Positions 9,855-18,964 of a stretch of DNA of 64,000 nucleotides are shown here, one piece after another. The notes under the pieces were generated by a model that saw only the letters and a list, made by a program, of their open reading frames with translations, had not been told where the DNA came from and did not search any database. The position numbers were made by a program, and so were the translations under genes. Positions within the stretch are counted from its first letter, which is position 1; every line of letters starts with the position of its first letter. Source of the DNA: JAMQPK01 sp963782595 (lineage in GTDB: Bacteria; Acidobacteriota; Vicinamibacteria; Vicinamibacterales; JAMQPK01); contig CAWAKJ010000002.1 of assembly GCA_963782595.1 (NCBI GenBank), positions 620,001-684,000 of the forward strand, written 5' to 3'.

Positions 9855-11076
9855 ATGAGGATTGGTGTCGTTGTTCCGAGACTGCTGGGCGGGGGAGCCG
9901 CGCAATGTGTTGTGGACCTGGCGATTGGAATGCGAGGCGTTGGCCTCCATCCAACCGTCATCTGCCTCGAGCGCGGCGGGTATCTCGCCGACGAGCTCAG
10001 CAGTCAGGGTGTAACGGTCGTCGGACCCCTGAAGAAGACAGGGAACGATCCCACCGCGCCCTTCCGTCTTGCGGCGATCCTCAAGGCGCATCGCGTTGAC
10101 ATCGTGCACTGCCACAACTGGGGAGGGCTCATCGACAGCGTCCTCGCGGCGAAGCTGGTCCGGAAACCCGTGCTTCATACGCAGCATGGATTGGACTACG
10201 GATTCAGCGATGCGCCCGATCACCTTCGCAGCCGCCTTCGGACTGTACCTGAAGACGCTCGCCTGCCAGGGAGTATCGAGGGTGGCGACGGTCTCTCACG
10301 AAGCGGCGCAGATGGTGATGCGCGAGTGGCACGTGCCGTCCGCCCGGGTCTCGGTCGTCCACAACGGCGTCCATGTGCCGTCGCGAGACCAGGGCCTCGA
10401 GGTGCGCGCGCGATGGCGCGGCGAACTGGGTATCGGCGAAACGGACGTGCTCATCGGAACCGTTGCGGTGTTCCGGCCGGTGAAGGATCTCCACACGATG
10501 CTCGAAGCGATGGCGCTGCTGACGAAGGCAACCTCGCGTGCGCGGCTCGTGTTGATGGGCACGGGGCGTCAGAAGGAGGAGCTCGAAGCGGCGGTCAAAC
10601 GCCTCGGATTGGAGTCGGTCGTGCACTTCCCGGGCTTCCGGAGAGACGCAAGCCAACTGCTTCCGGCGCTGGACGTGTTCGTGTTGTCGAGCCTGTCGGA
10701 GGGGATTTCGCTCGCGCTTCTGGAGGCGATGGCTGCAGGCGTGCCGTCGGTCGCGACCGCCGTCGGAGGGAACGTGGAGATCATCAGCGATCCTTCATGC
10801 GGTCTCCTCGTGCCGCCGCGATCGCCGCGGGCTCTGGCAGAGGCCATCCAGTCGCTGATGGATGACCGAACGAGGCGCCAGGAGTTGATGGAGGGCGGAC
10901 GCCGCCGCGTCGAAGCGGCGTTTTCGTTGCGACGCATGGTCGGCGCGTATGCGGCGCTGTATGCGGGCCTCATGAATGAAAAAGGAAGGCGAAGCCTTTT
11001 CAGGAGGACGGTGAATGGCCGGATTGGTGTCGGAACGGCTGGCGCAGAGTCAGGCCACGCGCCCCGCGTCGGCTGA
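9855..11076 (+). pseudogene. GT4-type glycosyltransferase interrupted by a frameshift
   Basis: The N-terminal half reads in one frame from ATG 9855 (MRIGVVVPRLLGGGAAQ, then VHCHNWGG, HTQHGLDYGF). The C-terminal GT-B half reads in the +1 frame and ends at 11076 (VATVSHEA, VVHNGVHVP, FPGFRRD, VLSSLSEGISLALLEAMAAGVPSVAT, the last being the nucleotide-sugar site of GT4 enzymes). The switch lies at about 10230-10250 and needs one surplus base; 9855-11076 spans 1222 nt. Joined, the protein would be about 406 residues, normal for GT4. Either the gene is broken or the assembly has a one-base insertion. Its 3' end overlaps the next gene (start 11015) by 62 bp, so the last 20 or so residues may also be off frame. 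Confidence 0.75.
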
Positions 11077-12154
11077 CGACAACCTCGAGCAGGAGATTCG
11101 CGCGCGCATTGAAAAATGCTGGCCGAAATACTTCCCGTCGCTGGCGAGCCGGCCGGTGCCGGAGATTGTGTGCGTGCGCGGCGCGGCGTCGCGCGGGTTT
11201 TCCGTGATGTTCGAGTACGAGCTGAAATTCGGGCGCCCGCGGTCGGAGCACCTGATGGTGAAGGTCAGGCGCGACTCGAAGTACGGCGCGTACCTGCCGG
11301 GCCAGGTCACAGACGCGCCGGAACTGCTGCGCCTCGAATTCGACGAGTTGTCGCGGGCATACCGCTATTTCGAGCCTCGGGGCAATGGTCTGCGCGTCGT
11401 GCGTCCGATCGACCACTGCGAAGACCTCAACGCGGTGTTCATTGAGAAGGCGTCCGGTGTCGATCTGGGTCTGCTGGCGCGCACCGACGAAGCCGGGTCG
11501 CTCGTGGCGTTCCGGCGCTGCGGCCAGTGGCTTCGAGCCTTTCACGAAAAAGTGCACAAACCCCGTCCCCGTGTCTGGACGGTGAGCGAGTTCGAGGCGC
11601 GCTTGAAGAAGCGGCGAGAGAAGCTCGTCGCGCTCGGCGTGCCGGAGGGGCAATTGGATGGGTTGCTCCGGCAGGTCGTCCAGGCCGCGCGCGCGTGCCG
11701 CCACCGTGAGGTGCCCTGTTCTCTGCTGCACGGCGATTACAAGCTGCGCCATATCTGGGCGAATCCGGACGCGATTGAAGTGTTCGACTTCGGTAACGTT
11801 CACGTGGGGCCCTGCTATGTGGACGTCGCGGCCTTTCTCGTGGAGTTGAGTGTGCTCAGGCTCGGGCACCCGTGGTTCGACACCGAGAAGGTACGTCGGT
11901 ACTCGGAGACGTTCCTTCACGCGTACTTTCCCACGCAACCGCCGGCGTTGCTCAGTTTCTATGTCGTCGAAGCGCTCTTGAAGAAATGGATGCGCCGCAG
12001 GCGCACCTGGAGCCGGACGTCCACCGCCTCGACGCTGCACACATATGCGCGGCGCATCGGCGCCAAGTCCCTGGTGGAGCGGTGGTATCTCGATCGATGG
12101 TTTGTGGCTCGTATTCGCGAATCGCTGGAGATGGGGGCTGGCGCCGCCCGGTAG
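11015..12154 (+). CDS. APH-fold phosphotransferase, divergent kinase motif
   Basis: A 379-residue protein with a strong Shine-Dalgarno (GGAGG at about 11003) before ATG 11015. The catalytic region reads CSLLHGDYKLRHIW followed by EVFDFGNVHVGPCYVD, placing it in the aminoglycoside phosphotransferase / protein-kinase-like fold. The usual HGDxxxxN metal-ligand Asn is His here, and the second motif is DFGN rather than D[FW]E. Either metal coordination is altered or activity is lost. It lies between glycosyltransferase genes, so a sugar, lipid carrier or glycan is a likelier substrate than an antibiotic; this is inferred from context. The C-terminus is rich in Arg/Lys/Trp (KKWMRRRRTW), compatible with membrane or anionic-ligand contact. 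Confidence 0.7.
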   Translation: MAGLVSERLAQSQATRPASADDNLEQEIRARIEKCWPKYFPSLASRPVPEIVCVRGAASRGFSVMFEYELKFGRPRSEHLMVKVRRDSKYGAYLPGQVTDAPELLRLEFDELSRAYRYFEPRGNGLRVVRPIDHCEDLNAVFIEKASGVDLGLLARTDEAGSLVAFRRCGQWLRAFHEKVHKPRPRVWTVSEFEARLKKRREKLVALGVPEGQLDGLLRQVVQAARACRHREVPCSLLHGDYKLRHIWANPDAIEVFDFGNVHVGPCYVDVAAFLVELSVLRLGHPWFDTEKVRRYSETFLHAYFPTQPPALLSFYVVEALLKKWMRRRRTWSRTSTASTLHTYARRIGAKSLVERWYLDRWFVARIRESLEMGAGAAR

Positions 12155-12169
12155 GGCTTTTCTTATCCC

Positions 12170-13234
12170 ATGTCTGAAAATCCGGCAGAGGTCGTCGATC
12201 GGGCTGTCGAACGGTTACAAGGTGAAGTGCTGCCGTCCATGGGCCGCGGTCCGGTCGTGACGCGTGTGCTTTCGGTTGCGACACGCCCGTTCTCGTATGT
12301 GGCGCGGGTCGAGAGCGAATCGCCCGCAGCGACGAGACGCGTGATCGTGAAGATTCCGCGGTTGAAACCCGGCAAGGCCGATGGCCGGGTGCCCCGGCTG
12401 AAACTGGAAATGGCCGCCGCACAGGCGCTCGCGTTCACGTTGAAGGACGAGGCGGGCTTGAGCGTGCCCGACGTCGTGGCGTTCTATCCGGAAATCCCTG
12501 CGCTTGTGTGGGGCGAGGTCGGCGGCGACACGCTGGATGCCATGGTGAATCGCACCGGGCGAGGCATACCAGGCGCGGCCCGTCTTGCCCGTCTCGAGCA
12601 TGCCTTTCGCGGTGCGGGACGCTGGCTTCGAGTCCTCCAGGACGGCACTGCCGTCGAGGGCCGTGAGTTGTCGCTCGACGAGATGATCGACTACGTGGAC
12701 ATTCGATTAAAGCGGATTTCCGAGCTCGGGCCGCAGGGACTGGATGCCGGCTGGCGGGCGCGCGTGCGGCGCGTCTTCACCGAAGCCCGATTGCCGCCGT
12801 CCGAGCTTCGTCTCACCGCGGTGCACGGTGACTTCAGTCTCAGCAACGTCATGCACGACGGAAACCGCATCGTCGCCATTGATCTGTCGCACTTCGGCGT
12901 CGGCTCGGTTTTCTACGATGTGACTCGCATCTATCACCAGCTCGGGCTCCTGCTGCACAAGCCGTGGTTCTTGCCGACGACCGTCGCGCGACTGCGGAAG
13001 GCGTTGCTGGACGGCTACGATCCCGGCCTTCGCGCCGATCAGCCGGTGTTCCGGCTCTTTCTGATTCAACACCTGCTCTGCCACTGGCTCGGTCTGCTCA
13101 AGACGTCGGATCGGGCATCGTGGCAGGTGCGAGGGTTCAACCGGTGGGTAGGCTACCGCCATCGACGAGAACTCGAGCGTCTCGTCGCGCAACTCGACGA
13201 AGACTCGCGACACGGGAGGCGACCAACGACATGA
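12170..13234 (+). CDS. APH-fold phosphotransferase
   Basis: A 354-residue second kinase-fold protein. It carries an intact Brenner-type motif, VHGDFSLSNVM, with the catalytic Asp and metal-binding Asn, and then IVAIDLSHFGVGSVFYDV with the second Asp. The N-terminus has a VIVKIPR stretch that would hold the ATP-binding Lys. It follows the first APH-like gene by 15 bp and overlaps the next glycosyltransferase by 4 bp (ATGA at 13231), so it belongs to the polysaccharide operon. The motif is complete here but degenerate in its neighbour, so an active/inactive pair is possible. Substrate unknown. Confidence 0.75.
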   Translation: MSENPAEVVDRAVERLQGEVLPSMGRGPVVTRVLSVATRPFSYVARVESESPAATRRVIVKIPRLKPGKADGRVPRLKLEMAAAQALAFTLKDEAGLSVPDVVAFYPEIPALVWGEVGGDTLDAMVNRTGRGIPGAARLARLEHAFRGAGRWLRVLQDGTAVEGRELSLDEMIDYVDIRLKRISELGPQGLDAGWRARVRRVFTEARLPPSELRLTAVHGDFSLSNVMHDGNRIVAIDLSHFGVGSVFYDVTRIYHQLGLLLHKPWFLPTTVARLRKALLDGYDPGLRADQPVFRLFLIQHLLCHWLGLLKTSDRASWQVRGFNRWVGYRHRRELERLVAQLDEDSRHGRRPTT

Positions 13235-14328
13235 GCGCTTCGAGAACGTTCCGGCCGGCAAAAATTCTGGAGATTACGTCATATCCGCCCCCTCGCGCCG
13301 GATGGGGTGTCCGTGTGGAATTTCTGAAGCACCATCTCGAGGCCGCCGGTCATGAATGTGTCGTGCTCAACATCGGAAAGAGCCGCAACATTCCCAGCGC
13401 CGAGTATGAGACGGTCGCCGGCGGCGCCGACTACGTGCGCAAGGTCTGGAGATTCTGTCGCTCCGGCTTCACGACCCACGTTCACATCAACGGCGCAACG
13501 GCGAAGGGGCTGTTGCTGACTATTGCCGCGCAGATGCTGAACCTGTTGTGCGGCAAGCGCTGCGTCCTGACGTTTCACGCAGGCGTGAAGCAGGTCTACT
13601 TCCCTCGATCGCAGGCGCCGATGTTGTGGCCGGTCTTCTGGCTCATGTTCATGCTGCCGCGCACGATCATCTGCAACAACGAAGCTGTGAAAGAGAAGAT
13701 TCGGGAGTATGGGATTCCCGGTCGAAAAATCCGTCCAATCCCGGCGTTCAGCCGGCAGTACCTCGAGGCCGAGGCCGAAATGCTGGATGAGCGCATCGAA
13801 TCCTTCTACCAGCGCTTCCCGTTCGTGGTGTTCACGTACGTTCGCGTGCGGGAGGGGTTTTATCTCGAGACGCTTATCGACGGCTTTGCGCGCCTGGCCG
13901 AGCGGCGGTCCGACGTGGGGCTCGTCATCTGCGGAGTGGCGGGCGATATCAACCCTGTCCTGTGGCAAAAGGTCGAGCAATCCATCAAGCAGCACCGTCT
14001 CGCCGATCGGATCTGCATCGTCGACGATCTCGCCCACGAGCATTTCCTGACGGCGCTGAAGCACTCGTCGCTCTATCTGCGTACGCCGACGAGTGACGGC
14101 GTCGCCTCATCGGTGCTCGAAGCGCTGGCGATGGGCGTGCCCGTCGTGGCGGCGGAGAACGGCACGAGGCCGGCGGGCACCATCAACTACGCGGCGACCG
14201 ACGGAGAAGCGCTGGCGAATCAGGTGGACTGGGTGCTGTCCAATCGCGAGGAAGCCGTCGCCGGCATACCACCGATGCAGGTGCGCGACACACTACAGGA
14301 AGAAGCCACCTTGCTGGCAGCATCATGA
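13231..14328 (+). CDS. Glycosyltransferase, GT4-like
   Basis: The start is the ATG at 13231, which overlaps the previous stop codon and has GGGAGG 11 nt upstream. The same frame is open further upstream, but that part lies inside the kinase gene. About 365 residues. The N-terminal GT-B domain has ITSYPPPRAGWGVRVEFL (acceptor side). The C-terminal domain has VFTYVRVREGFYLETLIDGF, VIDDLAHEHFLTAL-type spacing and TPTSDGVASSVLEALAMGVPVVA, the donor-binding loop typical of GT4. A hydrophobic stretch around residue 130 (MLWPVFWLMFMLP) may touch the membrane. By context it adds a sugar to a lipid-linked or extracellular glycan; donor and acceptor are unknown. Confidence 0.85.
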   Translation: MSASRTFRPAKILEITSYPPPRAGWGVRVEFLKHHLEAAGHECVVLNIGKSRNIPSAEYETVAGGADYVRKVWRFCRSGFTTHVHINGATAKGLLLTIAAQMLNLLCGKRCVLTFHAGVKQVYFPRSQAPMLWPVFWLMFMLPRTIICNNEAVKEKIREYGIPGRKIRPIPAFSRQYLEAEAEMLDERIESFYQRFPFVVFTYVRVREGFYLETLIDGFARLAERRSDVGLVICGVAGDINPVLWQKVEQSIKQHRLADRICIVDDLAHEHFLTALKHSSLYLRTPTSDGVASSVLEALAMGVPVVAAENGTRPAGTINYAATDGEALANQVDWVLSNREEAVAGIPPMQVRDTLQEEATLLAAS

Positions 14329-15512
14329 AAATCCTCTATCACCATCGCACGCTGGCGGACGGGGCCGAAGGCATTCATATCCTTGAAATGATCGAGGCCT
14401 TCAGGGCGAACGGCCACGAGGTCATCGTGCACGCGATGGCTCATGGCAGCGGTCGAGGCACCGGACATCAGGGCTTCCTGAAGCGGCTGAAGACGATGCT
14501 CCCGAAAGGGGCGTTCGAACTGGCGGCGGTCGGCTCGAGCGCGCTGGACTATGTGACGTTCGGTCGAGCGCTGCGCCAGCATCGTCCCGATTTCGTCTAC
14601 AAGCGGCACGCGCTCAACGACGTCGGTGTGGTGCTGGCCGCACGGCATCATCGTGTTCCGTTGATTCTCGAAGTCAACCGGCTTTACGCAGCAGAACAGC
14701 ACACGCGGTTCGAGCAGCTCAAGTTGAACGGGCTCGCCCGATTCTGCGAGCGCCTGGCGATCAACCAGGCGTCCGTTGTGGCTGCGGTCTCGACTCCGCT
14801 GGCCGGAGGCGTGCGCGCGCTTGCCACGCATCCCGGAAAAGTCATGGTCCTGCCCAACGGCGCGAATCCGGGGCTCTTTCAGCCAAGCGCCGTCCTGCGG
14901 GCGAGTGTTCGGGAGCAACTGGCGTGGTCCGACAGCGTGATCGTGGGGTGGGCCGGCATCCTCCGGGAATGGCACGGAATGGATCTGCTGCTGCACGCGA
15001 TGGCGCGCGTGCCGGGCCTCAAGCTGCTCATCATCGGAGATGGCCCGGATCGCGAACGCCTGGAGTCGGTCATCCAGCGTCTCGATATTGCGGGACGCGT
15101 CATGTTCACCGGGCGCGTGTCCCATGCCGACGTCGTCCGCTACATCGGCGCCGTGGACATCGCCGTCTCGGCCGCGGACCGGACGGGGTATGCGTCGCCC
15201 ATGAAGCTTCTCGAGTACATGGCGATGGAGCGGGCGACCGTTGCACCCCGATCGGCGAACATCGAGGATCTGATCGATGACCATGTGGACGGGCTGCTCT
15301 TCGAGCCCGACAGCGAAGATGCTCTCGTCGAGGCATTGCGCCGCCTGGCGGATGACGAGGTGCTTCGCGCTCGACTTGGCAGCCAGGCTCGCCTGAAAGT
15401 CATACAGTTTCGAAACTGGCGACGCAACGCAGAGATCGTCGTTCGCGCCGTGTCCGATGCGGCGGCACCGCAGGGTGTGTCGCCCGCGCAGCAACTGGGG
15501 AGCCAGCCATGA
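14325..15512 (+). CDS. Glycosyltransferase, GT4 family
   Basis: A 395-residue GT-B fold protein starting MKILYHHRTLADGAEGIHI, where the glycine/histidine-rich loop is typical of the acceptor domain. The C-terminal half holds VVGWAGILREWHGMDLLL, LLIIGDGPDRERLE and SPMKLLEYMAMERATVAP, the E-x7-type donor site of GT4 enzymes. It overlaps the previous gene by 4 bp (ATGA) and the following heparinase-like gene by 4 bp, showing a tightly coupled operon. No membrane segment is obvious. Likely a late sugar-transfer step of the same surface glycan. Confidence 0.88.
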   Translation: MKILYHHRTLADGAEGIHILEMIEAFRANGHEVIVHAMAHGSGRGTGHQGFLKRLKTMLPKGAFELAAVGSSALDYVTFGRALRQHRPDFVYKRHALNDVGVVLAARHHRVPLILEVNRLYAAEQHTRFEQLKLNGLARFCERLAINQASVVAAVSTPLAGGVRALATHPGKVMVLPNGANPGLFQPSAVLRASVREQLAWSDSVIVGWAGILREWHGMDLLLHAMARVPGLKLLIIGDGPDRERLESVIQRLDIAGRVMFTGRVSHADVVRYIGAVDIAVSAADRTGYASPMKLLEYMAMERATVAPRSANIEDLIDDHVDGLLFEPDSEDALVEALRRLADDEVLRARLGSQARLKVIQFRNWRRNAEIVVRAVSDAAAPQGVSPAQQLGSQP

Positions 15513-17983
15513 GAGTTCTTGCCCTGATTCTCTGCTTTCAGGTTTTCGTGGCGTGTGGGGCGGGAGCGCAGACTCCACGTGCCGACGGCCCTGTCGTTCG
15601 TACTGACCACCCACGGTTGTTCTTCACCTCTGAAGAGCTGCCGGCGCTGCGAGACCGCATCGCCAAACACTATCGGTCGGAATTTCAGGCGTTCGTCGAC
15701 CTGCTGAACGACACGAGCGCGTTGACGCGCAGGCAGGCGCGAATCGAGGTGAACTGGGGAGGCTTCAACTACGCATTCGTGGCAGCGCTCGATCCACAGG
15801 AGATGGCGCGCCGCGGCTTCACGTTCAAATCGTCGCTCAACAGTTCCCGGGCGTACTGCGATCGCGCGATGGCGTCGGCCCGGCAGTTGCTGCCGGGCGT
15901 GAGCATGGCAGAGGGGCAAACGGGAGGGGCGCTGAGCACCGGTTTTCCGGTGCCGAAGTATCTGTCGGTCGTCACCACTTACGACTGGTGCCATGCGCAT
16001 CTGCCGGACGCCGATCGCCGCGCCATCGTTGACGCCTACGTCGCGGCGTACACGAAAAAGTATCAGGGCAAGGATCTGTTGACGATGAGGATCCAGGGCC
16101 GGGACATGCTGGCCAACGATCCGGCGTCGAACGATGTGGAGGACGTGCTCGGAATCATCGGTTTCCACGGCGATGCGTATCCCGATGCCAAGGTTCAGAG
16201 CGAACTGCTCGGCGCGTTCAAATCGATATGGCTGGATCGATATCTCGCCGAGGTGAATTACTTCTACGGGAAGGGCACCGGCTCGCACGAAGGGTCTGGC
16301 GGATATTTCAGCAGAGCCTTCACCACTCTCAGCATCCCTGTGGCGATGTTCTCGCCGGCTCTCGGCGTGGACTACATCGCCACGATGCCCTATTTCTCCG
16401 AGTACGCCGTGTTCGTCGAGTCCAACACGCGGCCGCACTCGCTCCACGAGTGGCCCTACTACGACCGTTGGGGAACGATTTCCGAAGGTATCGCCGGACC
16501 CAACTGCAAGAATCTGCTGCTGAACGCGGGCATGCTGAGGCGCGCGGGGCACCCGAACGCCGCGCTGGCCAAATGGTCGCACGAGAAGACCGCCCGCAAC
16601 TGTGCGAGTGAAGTGACCGAATACGGGGGCGTGTGGTCCAACGCGGTGCTCTTCTGGTTCCTCTTCGGCGACCGCGACGTCCAAGCGACGTCGCCGACCG
16701 CGATGGAGATTCCGCTCGCGGCCGAGTTCGGCCTCGGACAACGCGTCATGCGATCGGGTTACAGCCCCTCGGACTCGCAGGTGATCTTCTACGCGCAGCA
16801 ACACACCATGTACGGGCACGACACACCGGAGTACGGAACGTTCAGCCTGCACAAATTCGGCAATCTCGTGCTTCAGGCCGGGAACACGAAGAGCGGCGAC
16901 GGCGTGCTGACACGAGGGCCCGAGAAGGGTGCAGTGTTCGAGAACGTCGTCAGTTTGCACAAAGGATCGTCCGATCCCGGACTCGGCTTTACAGGGGGAC
17001 GTCAGGTCGATCCGTTCTTCGGCGCACGTGGAATCAAACGGATTGGACGGGCCGGCAGTGTGATGGCGGAAACCCTGAACGGCCGGGGCTTCGACTACAT
17101 CGGCTACGACAACACGCCCATGTGGAGCGCATCGACGGCGACCGTGTCGCAGCGGGAGTTCATCTACCTTCACGGACCGGCGAACAGCGAGTTCGTCGTC
17201 GTGTTCGATCGCTTCAATGCGACGAATCCCTCGACCGATGAGAAGGTCTGGAAGATCTGGGTTCCGGCGCAGCCCGAGTTCGTCAACGGCCAGGCCGGCA
17301 CGCCGCGCGTTGGGCAGTGGGTGTCGCAGGATAGCGACACGATCAAGCTCACGAACAAGTTCGACGGGTTGCGAGGGAGCCAGTTCAGATCGGCGCCGAC
17401 GCACGGGCGGTTCTTCATGAAGACCCTGTTGCCGCGCGCGCCGGTCATCAGTTTCCTCGGCGGTCCCGGCATGGAATTTCAGAGTGGCGACGCGGATGGG
17501 ATGACACCATGGGGCGCGCCGGCCATGACGCAGGGCGAGCGCGAGTACCTGGGATGGGGCCGAGTCGAGCTGCGTCCGTCGGTCAGCCAGGCCTATGACG
17601 TCTTCCTGAATGTCTTTCAAATCGGCGACGCCGACACGCTCGCGGCCATGGCGCCGATCACACGGCTCGATTCCGCAAACGGAGCCTCGACCGGTGCTCA
17701 TGTCGGCGACCCGTCGAATCAGTGGGTCGTGTTGCTCGCGCGAGCCGCATCGGATCGCTACGAGCTCGGCGAGACCGCCTACAGCTTCAAATCGGTGGCT
17801 CCACGATCGCGGCACCTGATCGTCAACATGGCGCGTGGGAAGACGTTTCACGTGACCGTGTCGTCGAGTGGTCCTGATACCAAGGTAGGGATCGCGACCC
17901 AGGCGACGAGCGGCAGCACGCCGATGAAGTCGAACGATCAGGGCGTGTTGTCATTCGAGTTGAATGGCACTCAAGTGAGGTAG
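15509..17983 (+). CDS. Exported heparinase II/III-like polysaccharide lyase
   Basis: An 824-residue protein whose N-terminus (MRVLALILCFQVFVACGAGAQ) is a signal peptide, possibly lipoprotein-like. It is followed by DHPRLFFTSEELPALRDRI, the opening signature of heparinase II/III and alginate-lyase-type alpha-helical toroid proteins. The middle contains GKGTGSHEGSGGYF and EWPYYDRWGTISEGIAGPN, with Tyr/His/Arg residues of the sort used in catalysis. The C-terminal part is beta-rich, as in the heparinase beta-sheet domain. Lying in a glycan assembly operon, it may trim or release the polymer in the periplasm, like AlgL in alginate export. The exact substrate is not predictable. Start ATG 15509 overlaps the glycosyltransferase stop. 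Confidence 0.75.
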   Translation: MRVLALILCFQVFVACGAGAQTPRADGPVVRTDHPRLFFTSEELPALRDRIAKHYRSEFQAFVDLLNDTSALTRRQARIEVNWGGFNYAFVAALDPQEMARRGFTFKSSLNSSRAYCDRAMASARQLLPGVSMAEGQTGGALSTGFPVPKYLSVVTTYDWCHAHLPDADRRAIVDAYVAAYTKKYQGKDLLTMRIQGRDMLANDPASNDVEDVLGIIGFHGDAYPDAKVQSELLGAFKSIWLDRYLAEVNYFYGKGTGSHEGSGGYFSRAFTTLSIPVAMFSPALGVDYIATMPYFSEYAVFVESNTRPHSLHEWPYYDRWGTISEGIAGPNCKNLLLNAGMLRRAGHPNAALAKWSHEKTARNCASEVTEYGGVWSNAVLFWFLFGDRDVQATSPTAMEIPLAAEFGLGQRVMRSGYSPSDSQVIFYAQQHTMYGHDTPEYGTFSLHKFGNLVLQAGNTKSGDGVLTRGPEKGAVFENVVSLHKGSSDPGLGFTGGRQVDPFFGARGIKRIGRAGSVMAETLNGRGFDYIGYDNTPMWSASTATVSQREFIYLHGPANSEFVVVFDRFNATNPSTDEKVWKIWVPAQPEFVNGQAGTPRVGQWVSQDSDTIKLTNKFDGLRGSQFRSAPTHGRFFMKTLLPRAPVISFLGGPGMEFQSGDADGMTPWGAPAMTQGEREYLGWGRVELRPSVSQAYDVFLNVFQIGDADTLAAMAPITRLDSANGASTGAHVGDPSNQWVVLLARAASDRYELGETAYSFKSVAPRSRHLIVNMARGKTFHVTVSSSGPDTKVGIATQATSGSTPMKSNDQGVLSFELNGTQVR

Positions 17984-17996
17984 GACGGACGGGACT

Positions 17997-18021
17997 AAAG
18001 GTCTCCCGGCAGCAGACCTTT
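17997..18021 (+). terminator. Hairpin at end of polysaccharide operon
   Basis: Perfect 8-bp arms AAAGGTCT / AGACCTTT with a 9-nt loop begin 14 bp after the heparinase-like stop codon. There is only a short T tract (TTTGT). It probably ends the 8622-17983 transcript. The rest of the gap, 18022-18190, shows no gene and no clear promoter. Confidence 0.45.
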
Positions 18022-18190
18022 GTCGCCTGGATGCGTCCATCGCTTCCTCCTCCGTGGCGGAAGCCGGCGACCTCATCCTGCCGATAGCTGTTGTTCTGCA
18101 AGGAGTTACGCGCGCGTTCGGCGAGAGCTCGGCGGGTGAAGTCCGCGGGCAGGCAGGTTGCAACCCACTCCACGATGGAGAACTCAACAT

Positions 18191-18949
18191 ATGGCGCAGA
18201 AGCCTCGCTCTGCTGAGATGCACGCCGGACCGGGGTTCCGAGTCAACCTCGACGTTCCACGACTTCCAGCGAGCTTCGTCCAGCTCTTCGCCGAATTTGC
18301 CACGCCGGACATCTCGGACCTGCTCAATCGCCTCTACGCGGTTGACTCGGGCATCCGGTGCCTGACCGGCGATCACCACCGGTTGTGCGGACCGGCCCTG
18401 ACCGTGAAGGTGTTTCCCGGCGACAACCTGATGGTCCACAAGTCGCTGGATGTGGCGCAGCCCGGAGACATCGTCGTGGTCGATGGCCGGGCGTCGACGA
18501 TGAACGCCCTCATCGGCGACATCATCTCGACAAAGGCCAAACACCGCGGAATCGCCGGGTTCATCCTGGACGGGCTGGTTCGCGATCTGCCGGCGATTCG
18601 TGAGCTCGACTTTCCCATTTTTGCGCGCGGCACGACGTCTATCGGTCCGCTGCACCGCGGGCCCGGCGAGATTGGCTATCCGATCTGCTGCGGCGGTGTC
18701 GTCGTCAGCCCGGGCAACATCGTGGTTGCCGATGCCGCGGGTGTGGTGATCGTGCCGCAGGACATCGCGCACGAGCTGCTGCACCGTCTGAACGCGTATC
18801 GGGCGGCGAACGAAGACTACCTCGCCGACCTGAGACGAGAAGGCAAGTTCAGCAACGCGTGGGTCGACAGCCTGCTCGAGGCGGGCGGCTGCCCGATCGA
18901 AGGCACGGTCGTTCCCGTGATCGCCGCGAAGGATACGGGACCGAAATAA
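18191..18949 (+). CDS. RraA-like / HMG aldolase family protein
   Basis: About 252 residues from ATG 18191, which has GGAG ten bases upstream; a TTG at 18158 is in frame but lacks such a site. Motifs PDISDLLNRL, GPALTVKVFPGDNLMVHK, DIVVVDG and FILDGLVRD match the RraA / 4-hydroxy-4-methyl-2-oxoglutarate aldolase fold. The Arg-Asp pair in GLVRD is the metal/substrate site of the aldolases. True RraA (RNase E inhibitor) is about 160 residues, so this longer protein with a C-terminal helical extension (ANEDYLADLRREGKF) is more likely a catabolic aldolase or decarboxylase. It is first in an operon with a TauD-like dioxygenase and a phosphatase. Confidence 0.8.
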   Translation: MAQKPRSAEMHAGPGFRVNLDVPRLPASFVQLFAEFATPDISDLLNRLYAVDSGIRCLTGDHHRLCGPALTVKVFPGDNLMVHKSLDVAQPGDIVVVDGRASTMNALIGDIISTKAKHRGIAGFILDGLVRDLPAIRELDFPIFARGTTSIGPLHRGPGEIGYPICCGGVVVSPGNIVVADAAGVVIVPQDIAHELLHRLNAYRAANEDYLADLRREGKFSNAWVDSLLEAGGCPIEGTVVPVIAAKDTGPK

Positions 18950-18964
18950 CCACGAGGCGCAGAA

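Noticed and set aside
15140..17851. 903-codon minus-strand frame
   Set aside because: Opposite the heparinase-like gene and the glycosyltransferase end; Arg/His-rich with no recognisable motif.
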